DNA from: Scolanthus callimorphus | Lineage: Eukaryota; Cnidaria; Anthozoa; Actiniaria; Edwardsiidae | Reading direction: 5' to 3' | Assembly (NCBI GenBank): GCA_033964015.1 | Contig: CM066923.1 | Coordinates: forward strand, 1,798,001 to 1,862,000 | DNA: 64,000 nucleotides | Made by a program: the position numbers and the translations under genes | Part shown: one piece after another, positions 11,401 through 23,400 of the stretch | How the letters are laid out: the number at the start of each line of letters is the position of its first letter | Numbering within the stretch: the stretch's first letter is position 1 | Notes under the pieces: model-generated | The model's database searches: none | Told to the model about the DNA's origin: nothing | What the model saw: only the letters and a program-made list of their open reading frames with translations

Positions 11401-14400
11401 CAAGATCAACTATATTTTCTTCATGTCTTTAAGCCTATCTTCAAGTATATCTTTCTGCCTCTGTTTCTCTTGTAGATCATCCTCTAAGTCTCTAAGCCTT
11501 CTCTCTGCTCCTTCTTTCGCTAGCAAATGTTCATCTCTGTCCCTTTTGGCGCCATCTAGCTCGTCCAAATCAAATGGTAAACTCTCTACCTGTTCCACTT
11601 GAGCCACTTGAACGGGCATATTCTGGTAGCTATCCATTTCCAATCTTAGTCTGGCTATCTCATTCCTTAATGTCTGTACCTCTACCTTCAGTGCTTCATC
11701 CTCTTTCAGTAGTTTCTCATTTTCCAATTCTTCATCATTGAGCTGTGTCCTCGTTTTGTGGAGCTGAACTTTGAGGTCGTTTTTTTCTACATTCGATTTT
11801 TCTTTCTGTGCTTTAGCATCTGTCAGGTCCTTGCGCAGCTTGGAAACCTCCCTCTCTAAATCGTCTCTCTCTTTTTCTGACAACTCCATCTTGTTCTTGT
11901 GGTCATTAGATTCCTTGACCACAACATTGTAGTTATTTCTTGCATCCCAAGAGGTTCTTTTAAGTTGTGCCAGTTCCTTTTTCAGCTTGTCATTCAGCTT
12001 GTTGGTCTCATCTAGAAGTTTTTGAAGATGTTCTTCTTTCCTCTGTAACATTTTGCAGTCATCTTCCAGATGCCATATGGTGCTCTTGTTTTTCTGCACC
12101 TCTTTCTCGGCCTTTGCTTTTGCTTCAAGTGCTGCCTTAAGAGCTGCTTCCAGCTCGGCAACTTTGTTCTTAGCTTCTAAGTAATCTCCATATTTAGAGT
12201 CGAATCCTTCGTCTTGGTTAGACAGGGCGTCCTCAAGAACGTCAATCCTCTGGTTTGCCTCCGCCAGATCTTCCTCAAGATCTTTTATCTTTTGTTCCAA
12301 GTTATTTTTCTGTTGTTGAAGCCTTGAGACGAGGTTCTTTTCCGACTGGAGTTCCTGCTCAGCTGCAGTGCATTTCTTTCTCCACTGAAGGACCTCCTCC
12401 TTGTCCAATTTGTGATTCTCCTGGGCGCTCTTTAAGCTTGTTTCGAGCTCGGTGATTCTCTTATCACGACATTCTAGAGTATGTTCCAGTGATTCTTTTT
12501 CCCGTTCGTGTTCGCCAATATCACTCTCCAGCTTAGACACTTTCTGCTTGAGAGCAAACACGTCTCCACGTGCACCCTCTTTTTCACGAAGAGCATTTTG
12601 ATAAGAGGACTCAAGCTCGTCCAGTCGCTTCTGCGTGACGACATCTTTGCCTTTCCTTGGCTTTCTGTCTGCGTTTGCAAGTTGTTGCTGTAGACCTTGA
12701 AGTTTCTTTTGTGCCACATTCAATTCATTTTGCGAACGATTCTTGTCATGCTTAAGGGCGTCAAGTTGAATTTTAAGATTAGATATTTCTTTTAGAAGTG
12801 CAGCGTGGTCTTTTTTAATACGATCCCTTTCGTCTTCGAGAGACTCATTACGAACTTCAGTATGGTTCAATTTTTGAGAGGCACTGACAAGCTCAAGTTG
12901 CATCTTCTCGATTTCTCGCTTTGCGTTTTGAAGAGTATTCTTCGTCTCTGTTAGGGAAGCTTGGACAGCCTGCAAATCTTTCCTCAACTTGCTGTTCTCA
13001 TTCTCGATGATAATAAGCTTATTATCATTTGGTGTGACGCTGACAGCCTTCTCCCTGAGCTGCAGCTGAAGCCGCGCTACTTCCTCTAGGCTCTTCTGGT
13101 AATCATCTCTGTATTTGCTTACCTTTTTCTTAAGTGCGTTTAGCTCATCGGTAACGTTACCACTTCCTGCTCGGAGCTGACTGATAATGCTGTCTCGATC
13201 GAGGATATCTTTCTTGAGTGCGTCAATCAAGTTTTGAAGTTCAGTAATTCTTCTGTTTAAGATATTTACTTCCTCTTTAGCTTTTCTGAGTTTGATGTTA
13301 TTGTCATCGAGATCCGACCTAAGGGCTGCGTTGTTCCTCTTTGCCTTGGCAAGTGCTTTCTCCAGCTCAATATTGTGCTCGTGAATGTCCTTAAGACTGT
13401 CATTAAGGAATGCATGTTCTTGTTGGAGGTTGCGGATTGTCAGTTCATCATCAGAAAGTTGCTGTTTGGCGATAAACATTCCCTTGTCCAGCTCGTCTTG
13501 CTTTTGCAAGCTCTTGTCTAAAGCGGTCTGAGCAGACAACAAGTCCGTTCTCAGCTTTCTAATCTCCCTCTCTTGAGCTTCGATTTCTTTCTTTAGATTT
13601 TCGATGAGCTCATCTTTGTAATTGGAATCGTCGCTACCTTTCTCGAGGATGGTCATAACTTCCTGTAGCTTCCTCTTGGTTTTGTTAAGCTCTTGATCCT
13701 TGTCTTGGATATCCTCCAAGGCCTCATCCAGATCCCTCTGAAGTTGCTTTCGCCTGCTTGATTCAGTATCCAGCTGCAGCTCAGCGTTGCTTAGCTGTGT
13801 CTGGGTATCATCAAGCGTCTTCTTCAGGATCTCCAGCTCGCGGCAAACGTCCTCATACTTATCACTCAAAGGTTTTAACTCTTTGTTTGCGGTGTCCAGC
13901 TCTTTCTCAAGCTCCTTCTTCCTTGTGCTTATGATATCGAGTGAAGACTCTAGTTTCGTAATCTTTCCAGCGTTTCCAATCAACTGATCCTTTAGGTCTT
14001 TGGATTTTTCGTCAGTAACTTTCATTTCAGCTTCCAGCTCTTTGATTTTGTGCTTCAGGTTAAGGTTTTCTTCTTGAAGTCGTCTGATTTCCTCGGAATC
14101 GTCAAAATTGAGCACGGGACTTGATTCAACCATCACAGTCTGCGCCTGCACTACTGGTGCTTGTATAGGAATCTGATTATCAAGATCTGCAAGTCTGCGT
14201 TTCAATTCCGCGATCTCTGCTTCGAGTTCCTTTTTCTTGTCTCGAAGAGCATCGATGTCTTTCTCGTTTTTATCAAGCTCATCTTCAAGAGCCTCTAGCT
14301 TGCGTTCCAGACCAGAGTTCTTTTGTTTAGTAACTTCGAGCTCGTTCTTCAATATTTGCATTTCTGCATCGAGTTCATCGCTCTCTTGTTCAGCGCGCTT

Positions 14401-17400
14401 TTTCCTCTCAATAGCATCATCAAGCTGTCTTTCGAGATCTTTGATCTTAGAAAAGGCATCCTTGGCATCTTCCACGGCGCGTTCTCGCTCGTTTGCAAGC
14501 CTCTGATTCGTGCCCTTGAGTTGATTGATCGTATTCTTCAAATCCATATTGTCCTTCAGCATTCTGGCTTGATCCGCTTTTAGATTTTCATTAGACTCGC
14601 GTGCAGTCTCTAGGTTTGCTTTTAGAGACTCGACCTGCGTTTCTTGGTATTTGTTATCTTCACGCAGCTTATTGAGAAGTGCTTCTCTCTGAGACTTTTC
14701 TTTGCAGTACGACTCTACTGTAATCCTGTGTTCGACCAGAGACTGGTCCAAAGTTAGGAGCTCGTCTTGATGCTTGGTGACACGTTTGTTGACATTATCA
14801 ATTTGCGTCTTCAACAGGCGCTTCTCACTTGCGTCTTCAGCTGCTTGATTTTCGAGCGTGGACACTTTGCTGCTGGCCTCCAGCAGATCTTTCTTGAAGT
14901 TGTCTTTCTCACGATTAGCTTTAGTCAGAGCTTGCTCCGCGTCGTTAAGTTTCCTTCGACACACAGAGATGTCATGATTAAGCGAGATTATTTGTTCTTG
15001 GCAAAACTGATTCTCAGCTTCTTGCTTGCACAACTTCGCATTATATCCCTCAAGTTCGTGCCTTAACGCATTCTCCCGCTCTTTGCTAGCCTTGAACAGA
15101 GCTTGAGTTTCAAAGAGCTCATCGGGCTTTTCTGACAGAGCGGAGTCATCAAATACCATAGGTGGAGCTGATTCTACAACATTAACACTAACAGGTGCTA
15201 CGACGCTCATCTGTGCTTGGTCCAGCTGAGCCAACAGATCTCTTATGCGCTCCTGGAGGACTTCATTAGCATGTTTGCTTGCTTCCGACTGCATCTTCAG
15301 CGACTGGATATCATCTCCTAAAGCTTTTTTATCCCTCTTCAGCGCGTTATTGCTGGCAAAAAGGTCCTTTAGCTCAGCGCCAAGGGTTTCGCATGCGCGT
15401 TCTTTGTCTTTCAGCTGGTTTTGTGCTTGCAATAGATCATTCCTCATGCGCCTGTTCTTGCTGTCTAATCCATCACACTCCTCTTGATAGTAATTTTTGT
15501 CCTTCTCTAGATTCTTGGCCCTGGCCTCGTGATTACTGACCTTGTAGGTCAATGAGCTGACGTCCTGCTCTAGTACCTCTTTTTCATCTTTGAGATTATT
15601 GATGATGTTCTCGAGTTCCGCTAGTCTGTCCTTAGCATCTTTCAATTTCTTGTTGGTCTCTCGTTTTTCCTGGTTTAACGTCTCGTTCCTAGCATTACAA
15701 GAGACAAGTTCCCGGCGCATGGCGTCCACATCAGTTTCGGCCGCTTGCAGTTTTGACCCCAAATCAGTGAAATTATCTTCGTGCTTCCTAATGATCTTTC
15801 CCAGGCTGTTGGTTTTTTTCTCCTGTTGTGAGGCCCTTAACACAGCATTGCTTACATCCTCTTTGTGCTGCATGATCTTATTATTAGAATCAGCCAGCGC
15901 TTTCTTAAGTTCGTCTCTCTGTTTTGTAATAGCGTCGAGCTGCACTTGGAGCTTCTCTGCCTTGGGACGAAACACTGTAAGCTCATCTTGCAAGTCTTTC
16001 TTGTCCTCGAGTAATTCATCTACCTCGGTCTGTAGCGCATTCCTCTTGGTCCTCAGCTCAATGACCTCTTTCCTTAGGTCGGCGTCGTCTGACGTCTTGC
16101 CGTCAAGCTCGCGTCTTAAGGCGTCTATCTTATCATCTTTGTCTTGTATCTCGCTCTGTAATCGTGCGATTTCCTGTTGCTCGAACTCGTTCTCTCTCTC
16201 CAGTTTGTGGATTTTCTGCCTCAGGTTTGACAACTCACGCTCAAGTTCTTGCATTCTAGTGAAGTTCGCGTTGACCGTTACCGGTCCTCTCTCGCCTTTA
16301 AACTCACGTCTTAGTCCCTCAAGGCTCTTTATTTTCTCCAAGAGACCTGTCATTGAAAGATATTATAAAAGCATGTTCCTTCCAAGATCTACACAAGTAA
16401 AAATACACAAGTAAAAATTCTGTGCTGCGAACTTTTGCTAATTTGCAGTTGTATTGAATGAAAAGGAATCCGTCCCGGATTGCGGCGAATCCTTAAAAGC
16501 TTTAAAAAGTGTCATAGGTATCTGTGCAAACATTTTAATGGATCCCTAACCATTTACACATGGGCTTGAAATATGCGTCATATTTACCGAAACTGGTTAT
16601 GTTAATCTGTGTGGGAATGCCTTAACTCCTATTTAGAACGACTACAGCTCAAGACAACATTACAGCGCAGACTGCTGCACATTGTCTCACATTGTCCCAC
16701 ATTGTCCCAATTACACTACGTGCAGAAGATCTTTGTTCAACTCACCGGCTATCTGGATCTCTGCGTCAACCCTCTCTTTGTTAGCTCTTTCTAGTAGAGC
16801 ATTCAAACTATCGATCTCTGCGTTTTTATCGTCAACACGGCGTTGAAGTTGTTTGATATCATCTTCTCGCGCGTTGAACTTGGCTTCTACCTCGGCTTGG
16901 TCCGTCTTCGCCTCGTCAATGTCTTCGTGCAGATCTTTTACCTAAAATTGGTGTATAAGGTTTATTTATTTATTTGAAAGGCGGGTCCAGTTCAGTGAAA
17001 AGCTAGTTTAAATGGAGGCCTGTGCTCAAAATAATACAATGACGATACAATTAATTACATAAAAAACACGAAACATAGAGTTCTACAAAAAAAAGGTCAG
17101 ACATTAAACATTACACAAATAACGCTTTTGAGTTAAAACATTGTTTTCTATCTGTATTACATAATATATGTTTTATCAAGAGGCTCGTGTCTGGTGCGAG
17201 TTAGATGGTTGCCAGTTACATTCGAGTACAGTAACCTTACTGTGGTAGAGTACTAAGTAGATCAATAAAGTGTTGCACATAGAGTTCTACAGCAGGTACT
17301 GTATGGGGGATTTCCAAGGTGCATATAGCAAATGTTTGTGGACTTGACTAATTGTTGTTACTAAATGACTGTTTGCTTCTGCCAATCACATTCTGTTTTG

Positions 17401-20400
17401 CCTGTTGGTAGTGTAGGCTGTTAAGACGCAATTTTAAGAACACCTTAAGAAAATTTCAGGCTGATTTTGCAGAAAACACCCAATGTACATCCAAGCACAA
17501 AATCAGCCTGAATCCCCAAAACACCTGTTCTTTTATGCGGGTTTTATATCACCACAAAACGCTCCAGCATTGTTAGCTCCGCTTTTAGGCAGTGCCTAAA
17601 TATATATATATATTATAGTGGGAGCTTTATGGTACACCCACGAACAAAATCAGCCTGAATCCGCTAAACACCTGTTCCTTATGCAGGTTTTACTGTATCA
17701 CCACAGAACGCTCCTGCTTTGTGAGCTCCGCTTTTAGGCAGTGCCTAAACATATATATCTTATAGTGGGAGCTATATGGTACCTTTTTCCTTAGATGGTC
17801 AACAGTCTCGTCCTTATCGGCAATTTGGCTATTTAAGCTGTCGATCATGCCCTGGTGCTCCATCAGTTGCTTGCGTGCATTTGTGACGTCTCCCTTGTGT
17901 TTCATGCTGGTCTGGTTCAGGTCGTTCGCCTCGCTCTCGTACACGGCTCGTTCCTTCTCTGACTTATCCAATTCATCCTCAAGACTGTTCAATTTGTGTT
18001 GTAGGGCGTGGACCTGGCCCTGGAGGTCGTTGCGGTCTTGCTCCGACTGCGCCAGCTTGGACTCCAATTCAGAGATCTGAAAAAAAAAGAAGCAAGGTAA
18101 AATACCAGGACGTGATGGCTTATTTCGTGTAATAGACCCTTTTCCAAAATGGCCGCCGAAAATTCACATGTCTTAAAACTAAACTGACTGAAAATCAAAT
18201 ACTGGCACTAGAAAGAGTATCCTCACATTAGTACTCCTTTACTGTGCGACTACGTCAACCGGGCCATTCCGTAAAAAGGTTTGTCATTTAGATATTCAAA
18301 CCATTTTAAAGAAATTTAATACCTGCAATACGTCTGACGATGAGTAATTTAGTGTTTTAAAGATATTTCTGCTTATAATTTTGACAATTTGTAGAAAAAA
18401 GCGAATATTCCGAGGTCTGAGATCTCAAGAAAGTCAAGATCCTATGTTCTGTACTCGCTTTCTGATGGGCTAACTTCTTACAAAATGGCCCGGTTGACGT
18501 AGTCGCACAGTAAATATTCGTTATGCCAAATGCCATGTCGGCTGATAAAGCAGAGTCTGAAAATTGAAAATTTTACAGAGATTTGTATGGCTGGGGGTAT
18601 GACAGTCATACAAACGTCTGTAAATTTTCAAATTTTAGTGGATATAATGCAGCGAAATTTTGTAATGATGTAATGATGAGTGCTGGTGCTCATTTTTAAC
18701 AAAAATCGATTTTTATTTTCGTCGGCCATTTTGGAAAAGGGTCTAGTGCAATCATCTATAATGGAATAGCCCATTGCGCTACATTGGTCAACTAATTTGA
18801 GCAAGATCTGAAAGCCTAGTATTCATCAAACTATGAACGTTGTAAAGTACCTTTCTGGAGTGGAGCTTTGCTTCATTACTGGCGCTATCTTTCTCGTCGA
18901 CTGTCACTCGGTACTCGCTCTCTAGATCTCCCATAGACCTTTGCGCCTCAAGAGAATCATCTCTCAGTTTGGCGTTCTCAAGGTGTAAAGCTTCCAATTT
19001 CCCTTCCAGCTCTATAATATCCTTGTTGCGGTCTTCGAGATTCTGTATTCGAGAACAAATTTAACATGTAACTAGTGTGCTACTCAACATCTCTGAGGTA
19101 GCTTCAAGTGTCACGGTTTCTTTTCCATACGTGTGAAACGTGTCTGACATCCAAATTTGGAAAAATTCTCGTAACGATATCAGGCAACAGAGAAATCCTC
19201 GTGTCGGTAAGATGAACATTTGTCTTGCGCATGTATTTCCGCTTATTAATCATAATCAGACTCGTACCCAGTCGCTAAAATGATTCAGAAAAAAGGAACA
19301 GGAAGGGATGGAAAAAGTGCGATGCGCAAAGGCTTGTGGGAAGTGAAATGAGGGCGCGCAAGGAATTGTGGGAAGAGCGCCATATTTTCCTTCCGTCATT
19401 TCTCCTTCCCACAATACTTTGCGCGCCCTCATTTCTCCTCCCAGAAGTCTTCGTGCCTTCTTTTTTTTCTGAATTATTTTAGCGACTGGGTACGAATCAT
19501 AATGATGATGACCATGATCATGAACAAGTTAGAGAATTTGTCCGGGTAACGATTACTGATATCCATGGGTTGCAGTTACGTGACTTGTTCCGGTTATTTC
19601 ACTTCCGGTGGTAGTGAAACAAGGACAGCTTTATAATCCATCGCTTTTTTTTGGAAAACAAATTCCCTAGCAGCTGTTTAGACCACTTAAAACCCCATAA
19701 AACCCCATAAAACTATATAATGAATAACTTAAACCGCCCCAAACAACAGTAAATGGAGGTTGACCAGTTCATGATTTCGCGCTAATCAGGCGGATGTGAC
19801 GTCAGTTGCAACCCACGAATTGAAAATAATGATAATGATGATAATAAAACAGGTTTTACCGCCTCCAGTTCAGCAATTTTGTCCTTCAAGTTCTGAATAA
19901 CGTTGTCCTTTTTCAATCCGTCCCGCCGAGACTGCTCCAGAGAAGTCTCTGCATTCGACAACCTTGACTGCAAGCTCGACATGTCCGACTTTATCCTCGC
20001 CATCCGCTCCCTCTCCGCATCGAGCTCCGCCGTCAGTTGAGCCTTCTGTTTGGGGAAGCTATCCACCTGTGCTTCAAGCTTAGCTATCTGAGTCCTGCAG
20101 TACGTGAACTTGTTCTCGAGTTCCGCGTTATCAACTTCGTATCGGTGGACGAGAGAATCGAGTTCTGTAACCTTAAGATAGTGTCAAAGAGAAACGTCAG
20201 AAAAGTGTGCGTCTGGGCCGGCTAGGTGGAGCCCGTTTTATAGGTCGATTTCTTGTTGAGGTGGTTTTGAAACGTAAATGTAAGTGTTGTTGGGTCCCAA
20301 ATGGTTCACTCAACGTCCCCCTGGAACTAGGTAGGGTAGTGAAGGCGAGACGGGATGTCGGATTAATGTCTCATCCGAAAAACGTGAAACACATGAGAAC

Positions 20401-23400
20401 AACGCTCAACTCACAATATGAACCAGTTTCGACAACAACCGGAACAGAAAGAAAATTTCCTCTTTCCTGGCCGGGAGTCGAACCCGGATCACAGTAACGC
20501 CGTAGCACTGAGCAAACTGTGCTTCCCTTGTAGTGAATGCCGTTCGCTTACCTTTCGCTGCAGAAGCATCTTCTCTTGGTTGGCTAGCTCCAGTTCTTGT
20601 GGATCTATTCCCCAGTCCCCTGGTGGTCCGGCCTCCACTGACTCCACATTCTGTACCGTAATGACGTCATACTTCTGCTCTGCAGGCTGGGATTTTGCCA
20701 GATGAAGTTCGTGCTCAAGTTGAATGATCTGGAGATCAGAATTTGCACTAAAATTTAAACTGCGGCTAGATTGCAATTATTAATATGTTTCAGGGACGGC
20801 GTAGCTGGGGGGCCCATTTTCACTAAACTCGGCACCCCACCTTGCCATACAATCTTACTAATTAGGCCCCCCATCCCCCCTCCCCCACTTGTTCTAGGAA
20901 TAAAATCGAGGTTGCGCATGAAATCGAAATAGGCCCATGCAAAAGGGTTTGGCACAGGATGGAAATCGACGCAAGATTATCTCACGGGAAATACTACGTT
21001 ATAGTTCGAAAGCTGAATTGTCATTAAGGAGTGGGGAATGGATTGTGATTTGGCGTACATTTTTGTATTGGTAAGCTCTCAGCGGCGATGATCCCGGGGG
21101 AGGGGGTTACTCCCTATATGAACAAACTACGAATGACATCATAGCCTCAAACCCAAAACCTTGTATCCATTAATAGAAAATCTTTGACCAATACTTGAGG
21201 TATTAGTTGTGTTTAGTTGTGATAATCCCTTGAAGAAGGAGAAAAAAGGGTGATTTACTTACAGTGTTACGAGCTTTCGCTAACTCCTTCTCCAGTTCAG
21301 CGATCTTCTGCTTGTTCGAGCGCTCGGAGTTTTGCAAATTGCTGATTCTCCCCTGGGCTTTGTTGTAGGCGTCCTCGGAGCTGGTCAGCTTGCGTCTCAG
21401 AAGGTATACCTATAATATATGGAATATGAGGTATAATCTGTAATGTATGGGATATAGGTAAACCTTTAATATAAGGTATGCCTATATTATATGGAATATG
21501 AGTCGCTGTGTCTTCAAAGAATTTTCCAGCCTACCCTTAACTGAGTGAACTACGTACCTCATTCTGAAGTTCATTCTTCTCGGATTGCAAGGTTTCCATA
21601 CTAACGTGTAGGTCTTCACAGGTCTTTTCCGACAAAAACAGATCATGCTTGGTCTTCTCGCGCTGTTTCTGCGAGATCTCTAGGCTGGTCTGACTCTTCG
21701 ACAGATCCTGACGAAACTCGTCGATCCTGCTTTCAATTGATAGAATATGCGTCTCTAGCTTGCCGATGTGGGTGTTCTTGGTATTCACCTAAGGAAAAGG
21801 AACACGTTGTTGGAGAGGTGTTATTGGGCTCTATGTAGAATGCACTTGATCTTTAGGCTAGCCTGTGCTAAAGTATAATATGAAGCCAGTCCCAGTGGGT
21901 AAAAAATGTTTTGTAAGATGGACATTGCATGTACAGCTACACTTGGGAGTCTTGATGGTCTATGACCTTGCGGACTTTATGGATCTAGAATATCATGTCC
22001 ATAACATTGTACCAGTTCACCCTGCGTCCGAGAATTCCCATGCACGTCAGTACTGCTAATGTGTGAGACCCCCCCTCCCCTATCACCCAAATCTAGGACT
22101 AAAAGGCTATGTCACGGTTGTTTTAACAATATAAACTACTACTTTTTCATTTCATGAAATGAAACAAAATTAACTCTAATATCGTCACATTCCCCGTTTC
22201 AATGACCAATCATTACCTCCTCCTTGCAAGCGTTAGCCCTGGCCTGATTGTCAATGACTTCACGCTGTAGTGTGCCTATCCGTTCCTTGTTCTTCTTCAG
22301 TTCCTCCCGCAGCTTCTCGATGATGTTCTTGTGCTCTACCCTCTGCTTGCTCAAACTGTCAACCTGAGAACGCAGTTGGACGGAAATGATAAATGTAATT
22401 TATACAACTAATCCCCGGGAGTGAATGAATAGTGAGCCGAATTGGATATCCCCTGATTTGGTGGATAGTATACTTAGAACAGCTGGACTTCACCTGGACG
22501 TAGGTCCAGATGTTTTAAGCCTATCGATTGTTTGTGAGTACGCGCACTGGCCATGTTCTCCAGTCTTCAAGGAGGTTCGCAAACGCCATATCGAGGACAG
22601 TTATGTAGCAGGTGCTCGTAAGATCTAACGCTATTGGCTTGCTACACCTCATTGTTCTATTGTATTCTCGTTCTGTTCTTGTGTTTCCATTGTTTTCACT
22701 GAGGTGCATCAATCCTATAGGGTTAGGTGGGGGTTTTTAAATGTAGTTGGGGGTTTTAAATGTAGTAAAGGCAAAAGTTGTGAAATGTGTATTTTTTTAG
22801 TCGAGGGTAACAGTTTTACTAGCTCGGTTACCACACAAGACTATATAACTGTGATTCTAAGTTTATTCACTTTCTTACATATGCTGTACGTTGCAAAACT
22901 CTAAAATAACTATTATTATTATAAACTTCGCGTATGGTTTAATCATCACAAATCCAAAATTAGGAGACACAATATAAGGTTGATCGATCAAGATAAAGCC
23001 CGTGATGAGTTATGTGCGGGCATTTAACTCAGACGGTCACCGAGACCAGGGAAATGTTAGCCTGCGTCAAAAGGGAGTACGTGAACAAAGTTATACAACA
23101 CGGAGGAATATCTTTGAGAAAGAGAGCCCAATTGGCTTTCCAGAATTTTTATGTTGAGGATTTCAGAAACATGTGAGCCGAAAGTTTTTATCATGATTTT
23201 AACGACCATATCTCTTATTTTCCTATAGATTTTTTGTGTGAAAAATGATGAAACAGTGCCGCTGTTTTTGAGGTTTTGCGGTTTGTGGCGTTTTAATGTG
23301 TTTCTAACCTGAACGTCATATTTGGCCCTCATGATCTGGTTGTTTTTCTTTTCGCCCTCCAGTTTCTTGCGATAAACTTCATTCTCACTCATTAGTGATT

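Noticed and set aside
15590..16414. Long plus-strand Ser/Leu-rich frame (274 codons) and many similar ones antisense to the rods
   Set aside because: Glu/Lys-rich coiled-coil codons read as Ser/Leu/Phe on the other strand and seldom give stops; no splice or domain support.
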